From contig JAITES010000030.1 in the NCBI GenBank assembly GCA_031281925.1, positions 1 to 17,832 of the forward strand: a stretch of 17,832 nt of DNA, read 5' to 3'. Both the position numbers and the translations under genes were made by a program. The number at the start of each line of letters is the position of its first letter. Position 1 is the first letter of the stretch. The notes below the pieces were generated by a model. That model ran no database searches. It saw only the letters and a list, made by a program, of their open reading frames with translations, and had not been told where the DNA came from. This DNA is from Treponema sp. (GTDB lineage Bacteria; Spirochaetota; Spirochaetia; Treponematales; Breznakiellaceae). Positions 1 through 7,122 of the stretch are shown piece after piece.

Positions 1-1
1 G

Positions 2-367
2 GGTATATTGAATAGGGAAGAGATGAGTTTATTGATAGAATTACTGGATCGCTTATATACTGAAGTATACGGGAGATATGGAGAATTCAAGGAGGCGGAT
101 ATGAGACTACAGGACATCATAATGACGCGTGTTGAAGAGGCTGAGGCCCGTAAGGAGGCTGAGGTGGAAGCCCGTATGGAAGCCGAGATGGAAGCCAAAA
201 TAGAACTCGTCCGGGCCCGTTCCGAAGAACTTGCGAAAGCCCGTTCTGAAGAACTTGCGAAAGAGCGTGTTCGCGAAGTTGCCCGCAACATGAAGAAAAT
301 AGGGCTCTCTGCTGAACAGATTGCCCAGGTGAGCGGTTTTTCCGTCAAAGAGATTGAAGAACTGTAA
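2..367 (+). CDS. Rpn family nuclease/transposase-like protein, C-terminal part (runs off left edge)
   Basis: The frame is open to the left edge with no stop, so this is the end of a larger protein. The visible part is a highly charged helical segment, with alternating Glu/Ala/Arg/Lys from about residue 40 to 90 that looks like a coiled coil. It ends in a small helical domain (ARNMKKIGLSAEQIAQVSGF), which is the usual C-terminal tail of Rpn/PD-(D/E)XK 'recombination-promoting nuclease' proteins. The catalytic domain lies outside the window. A 24-bp tandem duplication at 215-262 encodes ARSEELAK twice, showing length variation in the linker. TTG at 8 or ATG at 23 could act as starts of a fragment, but read-in from outside is more likely. 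The family assignment rests on tail similarity only. Confidence 0.6.
   Translation, partial: GILNREEMSLLIELLDRLYTEVYGRYGEFKEADMRLQDIIMTRVEEAEARKEAEVEARMEAEMEAKIELVRARSEELAKARSEELAKERVREVARNMKKIGLSAEQIAQVSGFSVKEIEEL
215..262 (+). repeat. 24-bp tandem duplication inside the Rpn-like gene
   Basis: Two adjacent 24-bp units (215-238 and 239-262) differ at one base (TTCC versus TTCT) and encode ARSEELAK-ARSEELAK. The unit keeps the frame and lengthens the charged helix, consistent with slippage in a coiled-coil linker. Confidence 0.85.
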
Positions 368-405
368 ATTTGGCAATGATTTCGGCAGGGGGATTTCCAT
401 TTGAG

Positions 406-436
406 GCTGTTTCAAAATGTCAGATTTTGGAACAGC
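406..436. repeat. 13-bp inverted repeat after the Rpn-like gene
   Basis: GCTGTTTCAAAAT (406-418) and ATTTTGGAACAGC (424-436) pair with one wobble around the 5-nt spacer GTCAG. No T-run follows on the plus strand, so it is a poor intrinsic terminator. Its position 39 bp after an Rpn-type gene fits a dispersed palindromic repeat or a mobile-element end, but no copy or target duplication is visible in the window. Confidence 0.55.
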
Positions 437-452
437 AACCTTAGATGTATAA

Positions 453-480
453 TAAAAAACCTGCTGTGATTTAGCGGGTT
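453..480 (-). terminator. Intrinsic terminator-like hairpin on the minus strand
   Basis: AACCTGCT (458-465) and AGCGGGTT (473-480) pair over 8 bp including a T·G wobble, with a 7-nt loop. Read on the minus strand, the stem runs directly into six U's (459-454) followed by AUU, the classical intrinsic terminator shape. No minus-strand gene lies to its right within several kb, so its role is unclear. It may be a leftover or may block antisense transcription. Confidence 0.45.
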
Positions 481-506
481 CAATAGTCTTTGACTCACAG
501 CCGCCT

Positions 507-536
507 TTGACATAGGTAATTATTGCTTATTATACT
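507..536 (+). promoter_or_regulatory. Promoter of the LacI-type regulator gene
   Basis: A perfect -35 TTGACA (507-512) and a -10 TATACT (531-536) are separated by 18 bp. The expected transcription start is about 543, immediately before the ATG at 544, so the transcript would have essentially no 5' leader. Confidence 0.65.
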
Positions 537-543
537 GAAGACC

Positions 544-1539
544 ATGTCCATAACCACCAAAGAGATCGCAAAAATCTGTAATGTTTCCCGGGGAACGGTT
601 GACAGGGCCTTGAATGGGCGATCCGGAATCAACAGTGAAACCAGGGAACGGGTACTGGAAATTGTCCGGAAATATAACTATCAGCCTCATCTTATCGCCT
701 CATCCCTTTCCCGGGGTAAGTCCATGTCCATCGGGGTGGTCCTCTTTGACTTGAATAACCGTTATTTCTCCCAGCTCAGCAATACCATAAGCCTTGCCGC
801 CCGGGAACGGGGCTATTTTACCTACATTTCGGTTTCGGAGAAGGATCACGATTCGGAGATGCAGATCCTCCGGAATCTGGCCTCCCGCCGGGTGGACGGT
901 ATCCTGCTCCTGCCCGCAATCCAGGGCAAGGATTACATTGATTTTCTAAAATCTCTGGAAATTCCCATCGTGACGACGGGAAACCACCTTCCGGGAATTC
1001 ACCATGTGTCCATAAACGATTTTAACGCCGCCTTTGAAAGTGCCGACTATATCAGCCGCCGCGGGTACCGCCGTATCTGCTTTATCTGTCCCCCCCTGCG
1101 AAAAAAAGGAGCCCTGGAAGGCAGGCTCAACATCACCTCCCAGGATCTGCGGGCCCGGGGGGTACGGCGTTTTATCGATACCAACCGGGGTTATCAGCTT
1201 GAGATGCTCCTGCAGAAGGACTACGTGGACAGGGCGGTTGCCATGGTGCGCCAGGGGGGAGAAAAAATCGCTTTCTTCTGTTCCAGCGATGTATACGCCC
1301 TGGAACTGCTCAAGCGGTTTCGGGAAGAAGGTATTGCCGTTCCCCGGGACGCGGGGCTTATGGGTTTTGACAATTTGGATATCCTTGCCTATATCAATCC
1401 CCGGATAACCACCGTTTCAACCTCTGTTGAGATCCAGGGGAGAAAGGCGATGGATGTGCTGTTCAAACTTATCTCCGGTGAAACAGCGCCGAAGCTCTGT
1501 TATGTGCCCCACGAGATCTGTCCCGGCGAAACCCTGTAA
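544..1539 (+). CDS. LacI family transcriptional regulator
   Basis: A 331-residue protein of normal LacI length. The N-terminal helix-turn-helix spans residues 4-24 (TTKEIAKICNVSRGTVDRAL), followed by the hinge region (ASSLSRGKSMSIGVV) and a periplasmic-binding-protein-like effector domain to the C-terminus (GLMGFDNLDILAYINP is the conserved late motif). ATG 544 is preferred over the in-frame TTG at 523 because family members begin a few residues before the HTH and because the promoter's -10 overlaps the longer version. There is no good Shine-Dalgarno at 544, which fits a leaderless message. It lies directly upstream of a glycosidase gene whose promoter carries a palindrome, so it probably represses that gene and responds to a sugar. 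The effector cannot be read from the sequence. Confidence 0.92.
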   Translation: MSITTKEIAKICNVSRGTVDRALNGRSGINSETRERVLEIVRKYNYQPHLIASSLSRGKSMSIGVVLFDLNNRYFSQLSNTISLAARERGYFTYISVSEKDHDSEMQILRNLASRRVDGILLLPAIQGKDYIDFLKSLEIPIVTTGNHLPGIHHVSINDFNAAFESADYISRRGYRRICFICPPLRKKGALEGRLNITSQDLRARGVRRFIDTNRGYQLEMLLQKDYVDRAVAMVRQGGEKIAFFCSSDVYALELLKRFREEGIAVPRDAGLMGFDNLDILAYINPRITTVSTSVEIQGRKAMDVLFKLISGETAPKLCYVPHEICPGETL

Positions 1540-1549
1540 ACTGTAAAAA

Positions 1550-1578
1550 TTGACATATATGACAAGGAAGGGTACTAT
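1550..1578 (+). promoter_or_regulatory. Promoter of the GH116 gene
   Basis: -35 TTGACA (1550-1555), a 17-bp spacer and -10 TACTAT (1573-1578) form a near-consensus sigma-70-type promoter. It lies in the 86 bp between the regulator stop and the glycosidase ATG. Expected transcription start is near 1585, inside the palindrome at 1584-1595. Confidence 0.75.
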
Positions 1579-1583
1579 AAATA

Positions 1584-1595
1584 GTGCACGTGCAC
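1584..1595. promoter_or_regulatory. Probable LacI-type operator, perfect 12-bp palindrome
   Basis: GTGCACGTGCAC is an exact palindrome centred on CG, the symmetry typical of LacI-family operators. It covers the predicted transcription start, where a bound repressor would block initiation. Assignment to the adjacent regulator is inferred from position. Confidence 0.65.
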
Positions 1596-1625
1596 GGTAT
1601 TTCAGGTATTGAGAGAGGTGTAATA

Positions 1626-3983
1626 ATGATCCAGCCCCGTGTTTATTCCAATGACCATGTCTTTGCGGCCTTCCCTCTGGGAGGAATAGGAACCGGAACC
1701 ATTTCTCTGGGTTCCCGCGGGGATCTGCGGGATTTTGAAATTTTTAACCATCCCGATAAGGGCTGCAAGCTGCCATTCAGTTTTTTCGCAATCCGCTGCG
1801 AAACAGAAGCCGGTGTTGACGCCAGGGTTCTCGAATCGCGGATACAGCCCGATTTTAATCAGGCCAGGGGGTATCATCCGAACCGGGTTACAGGTCTTCC
1901 CCATTTCGGCAGGAGCAGTCTTTCGGTTGCATATCCTCTGGCGGAACTTCGTTTTGAAGACGGGACCTTCCCCCTGGAAGTGTCTTTGACCGCTTTTACT
2001 CCCTTTGTTCCTCTCAATGCGGATGATTCGGGGATTCCCGCAGCGGTCTTCCGTTACCGGGTAAAGAACCCCTCGGAAAAACCCGCAAAGGTTACGCTGG
2101 CGGCAACCATGCCGAATATCAGCGGCTTTAAGGGTTTTGACTGTTTTGAAAACTATAAGGCACCGCAGGGCTGTTTCAATACGTTCCGGAAGGAAGGCGG
2201 GATATGCGGTGTTTTTATGGATGGCGGAGTTCCCAAGACGGCCCTGAATTACGCCAACAATGCGATCATTACCGGCGAAGCTGATGTTTCGGTAAAACAG
2301 GAATGGCGGAAGACAGGCTGGTGGGACGGAATTTACGATTTTTGGGACGATTTCCGGAATAACGGCCGTCTGCATGACGGCGAACAGGGTATTCAGGAAA
2401 ACAAGGTTGCTCCTCCGGGGGCTGTTGTCGGAAGCCTGGCGGTTCACAAGGAAATAGGGCCCGGCGCGGAGGCTGATTTTGAATTCATCATTTCATGGTA
2501 TGTGCCTAACCGGGTCAAAGGCTGGCCTCCTTACGAAAACGATGAGGCGGAACCCAGGATAAAAAACTACTATGCGGTAAAATTTTCCGATGCATGGGAC
2601 GCAGGTCTCTATCTTCTTTCAAATTTGAAAAGGCTGGAATCGGTTTCCGGAGAATTCAGCCGGGCGGTCTACAGTTCCACCCTGCCCGAACCGGTTATTG
2701 ATGCGGCCATGTCCAACATAACGGCGCTCCGTTCGACTACCTGTTTCCGCATTGAGGACGGATCGTTTCTGGCCTGGGAGGGGAGTCATGAACACGAGGG
2801 AAGCTGCAAGGGAACCTGTACCCATGTATGGAACTATGCCCAGACTGTGGCTTTCCTCTTTCCGGAACTGGAAAAGTCCGCCCGCTGCAATGAGTTTATC
2901 CGGGAAACGGATGATACGGGAAAAATGAATTTCCGTACCGACCGTATATTCGGGCGATCCGAATGGGACATGCTGGCGGCCGCGGACGGTCAGCTTGGAA
3001 CCATAGTCCGGGCATACAGGGAATGGTCCCTTACGGGGGATGATGTCTTCCTTAAACAGCTTTGGCCCAGGATCAAAAAAGCTTTTGATTATGTCCGCAT
3101 TGAATGGGACAGGGACGGGGATGAACTTCTGGAAGGCCGCCAGCACAATACCTACGACATTGAATTTTACGGGGTGAATCCGCTGACCGGCGTCATGTAC
3201 CTGGCCTCTCTTGCCGCCATGGAAAAAATGGCCGCGGCCATGGGGGAGGCAGGCCTTGCGTCCCGGTACCGTGAACGCCGGGAAATTTCGGCGGCAAAGC
3301 TTGACGAAAAAACCTGGAACGGCGAGTACTTTATCCAGCCTGCGGAGAATATCGACGAGCATCCCTATCAGTTTGGGAAAGGCTGCCTTTCGGATCAGCT
3401 GCTGGGCCAGACACTGGCATATATAAGCGGCCTCGGCGCCCTTCTGCCCGAAGAGCATCTGAAAAAGGCTGCCGCTTCAATTTTCAAATATAACTTCAGG
3501 AACGGAGCCGAACGGGACCTCTGTCTTCAGCGGCTCTATGTGGCGGATGACGAAGCGGGTCTGGTACTGGCCTCCTGGCCCAATGGCGGCAAGCCCAGGC
3601 TGCCCTTTGTGTATGCCGACGAGGTATGGACGGGTGTGGAATATCAGGTGGCAAGTTTCCTTATATATGAAGGACTCATTGACGAAGCCCTGACTATTGT
3701 CAGAACTGTCCGGGAACGTCAGGATGGGTTCCGCCGTAATCCCTGGGATGAGGTGGAATGCGGCTTCCACTACGCCCGTTCCCTGGCAAGCTGGGGCCTG
3801 ATTCCGGCCCTGTCGGGCGCCTCCTATGACGCTGCGGCGGACAGGGAAAGTTTCGAGCCCCGCATAAGCGGGGATGATTTCCACTGTTTCTTCTCCAACG
3901 GAAAATACTGGGGCATGCTGCACCAGATGCAGGAAGCCGGCGGCAAGATCAGCCAAAGGGTTGAGATACTTGGGAGACGTTGA
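1626..3983 (+). CDS. Glycoside hydrolase family 116 (beta-glucosidase/xylosidase type)
   Basis: A 785-residue protein without a signal peptide, so it should act in the cytoplasm on imported oligosaccharides. The N-terminal GH116 domain opens with PLGGIGTGTISLGSRGDLRD, the family's hallmark entry strand. The C-terminal alpha/alpha-barrel domain contains GTCTHVWNYAQTVAFLFPEL, NTYDIEFYGVNPLTG (Asp511 is the candidate acid/base), GVEYQVASFLIYEGL and NPWDEVECGFHYARSLASW. ATG 1626 is chosen because GAGAGG (1611-1617) lies at the right distance; the GTG at 1584 falls within the operator. GH116 enzymes include beta-glucosidases, beta-xylosidases and glucosylceramidase relatives; the substrate here is not decidable. 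A LacI regulator and palindromic operator lie upstream. The gene is unrelated to the sulfur operon that follows. Confidence 0.88.
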   Translation: MIQPRVYSNDHVFAAFPLGGIGTGTISLGSRGDLRDFEIFNHPDKGCKLPFSFFAIRCETEAGVDARVLESRIQPDFNQARGYHPNRVTGLPHFGRSSLSVAYPLAELRFEDGTFPLEVSLTAFTPFVPLNADDSGIPAAVFRYRVKNPSEKPAKVTLAATMPNISGFKGFDCFENYKAPQGCFNTFRKEGGICGVFMDGGVPKTALNYANNAIITGEADVSVKQEWRKTGWWDGIYDFWDDFRNNGRLHDGEQGIQENKVAPPGAVVGSLAVHKEIGPGAEADFEFIISWYVPNRVKGWPPYENDEAEPRIKNYYAVKFSDAWDAGLYLLSNLKRLESVSGEFSRAVYSSTLPEPVIDAAMSNITALRSTTCFRIEDGSFLAWEGSHEHEGSCKGTCTHVWNYAQTVAFLFPELEKSARCNEFIRETDDTGKMNFRTDRIFGRSEWDMLAAADGQLGTIVRAYREWSLTGDDVFLKQLWPRIKKAFDYVRIEWDRDGDELLEGRQHNTYDIEFYGVNPLTGVMYLASLAAMEKMAAAMGEAGLASRYRERREISAAKLDEKTWNGEYFIQPAENIDEHPYQFGKGCLSDQLLGQTLAYISGLGALLPEEHLKKAAASIFKYNFRNGAERDLCLQRLYVADDEAGLVLASWPNGGKPRLPFVYADEVWTGVEYQVASFLIYEGLIDEALTIVRTVRERQDGFRRNPWDEVECGFHYARSLASWGLIPALSGASYDAAADRESFEPRISGDDFHCFFSNGKYWGMLHQMQEAGGKISQRVEILGRR

Positions 3984-4059
3984 AGTACCTGGGAGATAGG
4001 GAAGCAATAATCAAGATTGTCCCAAAATGAAGGATTTTTAAAAAATTCACAAGATTCAC

Positions 4060-4088
4060 TTGACATAATCCAATCATTTTATTAGTAT
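4060..4088 (+). promoter_or_regulatory. Promoter of the ABC/nitrogenase-like operon
   Basis: -35 TTGACA (4060-4065), a 17-bp spacer and -10 TAGTAT (4083-4088). Predicted start near 4095, giving a 5' leader of about 60 nt before the Cys-rich leader ORF. No other convincing promoter is seen before 11014, so the whole plus-strand set is probably one operon. Confidence 0.7.
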
Positions 4089-4091
4089 TTC

Positions 4092-4135
4092 CCTATGAAT
4101 AATAACCTATTAAATACATCAAATTACTAGGCATT
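4092..4135. promoter_or_regulatory. Candidate operator sharing half-sites with the cysK promoter
   Basis: Just after the -10 lie CCTATGAATAA (4092-4102) and CCTATTAA (4106-4113), followed by TAGGCATTAT (4128-4137). The cysK promoter region has CCTATTAATAA and TAGGCATAAT in the same order (15025-15048). The shared words, at the same place relative to two promoters with a presumed common function, suggest one regulator. The protein is not identifiable here. Confidence 0.4.
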
Positions 4136-4154
4136 ATTCCAAAAGGAGGTTATG

Positions 4155-4184
4155 ATGTTAAACCGTACCTGTTGTTGTCGTTAA
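4155..4184 (+). CDS. Cysteine-rich leader peptide MLNRTCCCR (attenuator ORF)
   Basis: A very strong Shine-Dalgarno (AAAAGGAGG, 4141-4149) lies 5 nt before ATG 4155. The ORF encodes only MLNRTCCCR and stops at TAA 4182-4184. An ATG at 4152 in the same frame is too close to the Shine-Dalgarno. Three consecutive TGT codons (4170-4178) make translation sensitive to charged tRNA-Cys. Polycysteine leader ORFs acting as cysteine-responsive attenuators are known in mycobacteria; this case is inferred by analogy. The ORF precedes an importer and reductase operon of likely sulfur function, and its Cys codons lie in the 5' arm of a hairpin next to the following gene's ribosome binding site. Confidence 0.75.
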   Translation: MLNRTCCCR

Positions 4185-4218
4185 GGACAGCCCTGAACCA
4201 CAACAAATCAAGAGAGGT
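4167..4218 (+). promoter_or_regulatory. Cys-codon attenuator hairpin masking the binding-protein Shine-Dalgarno
   Basis: TTGTTGT (4172-4178, the Cys codons) pairs with ACAACAA (4200-4206). The stem continues with GTT/AAC (4180-4182/4196-4198) and AGG/CCT (4184-4186/4192-4194) around a 5-nt loop, giving 13 pairs with two single mismatches. At the base, ACCT (4167-4170) can pair with AGGT (4215-4218), which includes part of the GAGAGG (4212-4217) serving ATG 4226. No U-run follows, so control would be translational. A ribosome stalled on the Cys codons would open the hairpin and free the Shine-Dalgarno. Confidence 0.65.
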
Positions 4219-4225
4219 ATATAAA

Positions 4226-5323
4226 ATGAAGAAAAAAACTATGGTTTTTCCGAACGTAAACGTGTTTCTGAACATACTTTGGATTGTTCTCGCGGTAATT
4301 TCCCTTGGCTCTTGTTCAAAAAAGGAAAGCGCCCGGGCGGAAACGGACGCAAAAACATTGAAACCTTTTGATGTGCCCTTCCAGCCCACGGGGTATACAA
4401 ACATTCTCCTTGCCATTGCAAAGGAGGCCGGGTACTATGCCGAGGGCGGTCTGGATGTGCGCTTTAATCCGCTTCAGGGAAGTTCCCCGGAACTGATCGC
4501 CGCGGTAACAACTGGGAAAATAAAGGCTGCAACCTACGGCGGAACAACGGCATCGCTCACGCTGATTGAAGCCGGTAATGATCTGGTGATCATCGGGGGC
4601 ATCATGTCCGAAGGGGCGACCCTGGTAACCAAACCGGAAAATCTGCCGCAATGGAAGGACTTTAGCAACGCTACCCTTTCCGGCAAGAAGATTGCCGTAA
4701 CCCGTGCCCAGAGCGGGGACATTACCTTCCGCCGTTATCTGAAAAACAACGGGGTAGATATTTCGAAGATTGAGGTTGTTGAACTTGATTCTCCACCCAC
4801 GATCATCGAAGCGGTAAAAAAAGGCGAAGTTGACGCGGGGATAGTCTATGTACAATTCAGAAAGGTCGCCGAAAACCAGGGGCTTTCCATCATCACTCAT
4901 ATTGATGAACTGGCGCCGGGTTATACCTGCTGCCGGGTGGTTACCACCAAAAAGGAACTTGAAGCCAACCGGGCCGATTTTGTCAATTTCCTGAAGGGAA
5001 ACATCAAGGCGTACCGGATCTTCAAAACGGATCCCGGAAAGACCCTTGAATACGCTCTCAAGCACTACGATGTAGAGCAATCGGTTTTGCAAAATGAGTT
5101 CTACGATTACGGGCATTTGGGCTTCAGTCCGGATCCTGCAAAGAAGAAGATCCTTGACTTCTATGAAGGCATGACCCTGATAGGTTATGCCAGGGGTACC
5201 GTGAATGTAGCCGATTATGTTGATTCCACTCTTTACGGGGAGGCCCTTGCGCAGGTTCTGAAGGAGTCGCCGAATGATCCGGTATTTCTGGAATTAAAAA
5301 AGGAATTTGAGGCCTTTAATTAG
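4226..5323 (+). CDS. ABC transporter substrate-binding lipoprotein, SsuA/TauA/NMT1 type
   Basis: A 365-residue protein. The N-terminus has basic residues, a hydrophobic segment (about 11-27) and a lipobox LGSC, so it is a membrane-anchored lipoprotein. The body follows the NMT1/SsuA/TauA pattern: PTGYTNILLAIAKEAGYY near the start, then GSSPELIAAVTTGKIKAATYGG, then EAVKKGEVDAGIVY. This family binds sulfonates, taurine, nitrate, thiamine precursors or related small molecules. ATG 4226 is chosen because GAGAGG lies 8 nt upstream and the lipoprotein signal starts here. It is the first large gene of the operon and is followed by its ATPase and permease. The sulfur context (Cys leader, cysK) favours an organosulfur ligand, but the ligand is inferred, not visible. 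Confidence 0.88.
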   Translation: MKKKTMVFPNVNVFLNILWIVLAVISLGSCSKKESARAETDAKTLKPFDVPFQPTGYTNILLAIAKEAGYYAEGGLDVRFNPLQGSSPELIAAVTTGKIKAATYGGTTASLTLIEAGNDLVIIGGIMSEGATLVTKPENLPQWKDFSNATLSGKKIAVTRAQSGDITFRRYLKNNGVDISKIEVVELDSPPTIIEAVKKGEVDAGIVYVQFRKVAENQGLSIITHIDELAPGYTCCRVVTTKKELEANRADFVNFLKGNIKAYRIFKTDPGKTLEYALKHYDVEQSVLQNEFYDYGHLGFSPDPAKKKILDFYEGMTLIGYARGTVNVADYVDSTLYGEALAQVLKESPNDPVFLELKKEFEAFN

Positions 5324-5362
5324 GGTTGTCTATTTATGGGCAGACTCTAATTGAAAGGCCTG

Positions 5363-5394
5363 AGGCGGCATGGGGCTTCGGTTCCATGCCGCCT
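5363..5394 (+). promoter_or_regulatory. 14-bp intercistronic hairpin with UUCG tetraloop
   Basis: AGGCGGCATGGGGC (5363-5376) and GTTCCATGCCGCCT (5381-5394) pair fully (two G·U) around the C(UUCG)G tetraloop. No T-run follows and the next gene starts 14 nt later, so it is not a simple terminator. Such hairpins after a binding-protein gene often protect the upstream mRNA and so raise binding protein over membrane components; that role is inferred. Confidence 0.75.
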
Positions 5395-5408
5395 GAAGGA
5401 ATTGAGGG

Positions 5409-6209
5409 ATGAGTAAGATCCGGCTGAACAATGCGTGCCTCGATTATGTTGATAACGGTAAAGTATTTACCGCCCTCAGCGATTTAAGCTTCTCTGTGGA
5501 GGAAGGGGAATTTGTCAGCATCATCGGTTCCAGCGGCTGCGGCAAGAGTACCATCCTTAATGTGTTAAGCGGGATACGTGTTCTTTGCAAGGGGGAATTT
5601 CTCATTGATGAACAGCCGGTGGAAGGTCCCGGGAAAAACCGCGGGATCGTTTTTCAGCATTACTCACTGTTTCCCTGGATGACATCGAAACGTAATGTCA
5701 GTTTTGGAATCAGACAGGCATTTGATAATATGGGCAAAAAGGAGATTGACCTGCTTGCCCGCGAACACCTTCACAAGGTAGGGCTGCGGGGATTTGAAAA
5801 CAAGTATCCCTACCAGCTTTCGGGAGGAATGCAGCAGCGGGTCGCCATCGCCAGGGCGCTGGCCATGAAGCCTGAGATCCTTTTAATGGACGAGCCCTTC
5901 GGCGCCGTTGATACAAAAAACAAGATGATCCTTCAGGATCTGCTGCTGGATCTGCTCGTAAAGGATCAGGAAAAAAAGACCATTGTCTTTGTAACGCACG
6001 ATGTGGACGAAGCGATTCTTCTCTCCGACAGGATGCTCTTTATGCACAACAAGAAGATCGAACAGGAGATAGTCATAGACTTTAAGCGGCCAAGAATCCG
6101 GGAAGATCTTTTCAAAACCGATAGATACCGGGAACTGAGAAAAGAAATCATGAGTCTTTTCTACAGGGATGTTTTGGAAAACATCGGGGGCAGCGAGGTT
6201 GTTATATGA
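5409..6209 (+). CDS. ABC transporter ATP-binding protein, SsuB/TauB/NrtD type
   Basis: A 266-residue ATPase, full length for the family. Visible motifs are Walker A GSSGCGKST (residues 40-48), Q-loop FQHYSLFPWMT, signature LSGGMQQRVAIARALA, Walker B ILLMDEPFGAVD and the switch histidine in VFVTHDVDEAI. The FPWMT and PFGAVD phrases are typical of the nitrate/sulfonate/taurine subfamily. It works as a dimer on the cytoplasmic side of the permease encoded next. The Shine-Dalgarno is GAAGGA or GAGGG just after the tetraloop hairpin. The stop overlaps the permease start as ATGA, indicating translational coupling. Confidence 0.93.
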   Translation: MSKIRLNNACLDYVDNGKVFTALSDLSFSVEEGEFVSIIGSSGCGKSTILNVLSGIRVLCKGEFLIDEQPVEGPGKNRGIVFQHYSLFPWMTSKRNVSFGIRQAFDNMGKKEIDLLAREHLHKVGLRGFENKYPYQLSGGMQQRVAIARALAMKPEILLMDEPFGAVDTKNKMILQDLLLDLLVKDQEKKTIVFVTHDVDEAILLSDRMLFMHNKKIEQEIVIDFKRPRIREDLFKTDRYRELRKEIMSLFYRDVLENIGGSEVVI

Positions 6210-7111
6210 AAAACAAAAAAACGCTGGAAAGGCTCTATAAATTTTTGCCTCACCTGGCATTTCTGGCCCTGATCATCCTGATTCTTTCTCCATCGGCGGT
6301 GGAGATAAAAAACAGGTGGATATTCTTTGGGATCGTTATTCTGATAGAAGCGGTTTTAATTATGTACCGTAAATCAAAATCGGCCCATGATATTGTATTC
6401 ATCGTTTTTCTTTTTCTTGTCACCTGGGAGATCTACACCACCAAAACAAACCGGGCAAATACGATGCTGGTTCCTCCGCCGGAAAGGGTCTTTGCGATTT
6501 TTATAAGCGACTGGAAGAAGATCCTTGACGGAGTTTTCAGTTCCGGAAGGCTGTTATTTACGGCTTTCTTCTTTGCCCTTCTTCTGGGTATAAGCCTGGG
6601 AATGTTGACAGGCTGGTTTGAACGCCCCCGGAAAACTTTCTTCCCAATCGCAAAGATAATCAGCCCTATTCCGGCCATTATATACAGCCCTTATGCCATA
6701 GCCCTGCTTCCGAGTTTCCGTGCGGCTTCCCTTTTTATCGTATTCAGCAGCATCTTCTGGCCTGTGTACATGAACATGATCATCTGTGTCTCTACGGTAG
6801 ACCGGAGGATACTGGAATCCGCAAAGACTTTGAATATAGGTTCCCTGTCGATGTTTCTGCATGTACTGTTTCCATACAGTCTTCCGCGCCTTCTTTCGGG
6901 CCTAAGCGTAACTCTTTCCATGTCTTTTACGGTTTTAACCGCCGCGGAACTGGTGGGAGGAACTTCGGGACTTGGATGGTATGTAAAGTACTATGCGGAC
7001 TTTGCAGACTATACCAGAGTTGTGGCAGGGATCATCCTCATCGGCGTAGCGGTAACAGTTTTAAATAAACTGCTTTTGGTAATCGAAAAACTATTGATCA
7101 AATGGAAATAG
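6206..7111 (+). CDS. ABC transporter permease, SsuC/TauC type
   Basis: A 301-residue integral membrane protein with a BPD_transp_1 core. The cytoplasmic EAA loop that docks on the ATPase is visible around residues 195-225 (ESAKTLNIGSLSMF ... FPYSLPRLLSGL). The core membrane segments begin near residue 108 (LLFTAFFFALLLGISLGML). The N-terminus has about three extra hydrophobic segments within residues 10-75, making it longer than a typical SsuC of about 260 residues. The start overlaps the ATPase stop (ATGA). The stop lies 11 nt before the NifD-like ATG, with that gene's ribosome binding site in between, so import and reductase genes are tightly linked. Confidence 0.9.
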   Translation: MKNKKTLERLYKFLPHLAFLALIILILSPSAVEIKNRWIFFGIVILIEAVLIMYRKSKSAHDIVFIVFLFLVTWEIYTTKTNRANTMLVPPPERVFAIFISDWKKILDGVFSSGRLLFTAFFFALLLGISLGMLTGWFERPRKTFFPIAKIISPIPAIIYSPYAIALLPSFRAASLFIVFSSIFWPVYMNMIICVSTVDRRILESAKTLNIGSLSMFLHVLFPYSLPRLLSGLSVTLSMSFTVLTAAELVGGTSGLGWYVKYYADFADYTRVVAGIILIGVAVTVLNKLLLVIEKLLIKWK

Positions 7112-7122
7112 GAGGAGAGGAT

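Noticed and set aside
461..500. GCTGTGA...TCACAGC inverted pair as a CRP-type site
   Set aside because: The half-sites are far too widely spaced for a CRP/FNR site, and the left half is already part of a local hairpin.
1602..2447. Long minus-strand open frame inside the GH116 gene
   Set aside because: Antisense shadow of a well-supported plus-strand gene, with no family motif in its translation.
2619..3458. Second long minus-strand frame inside GH116
   Set aside because: Same reason: the plus frame carries the GH116 motifs, and the antisense translation has no coherent domain.
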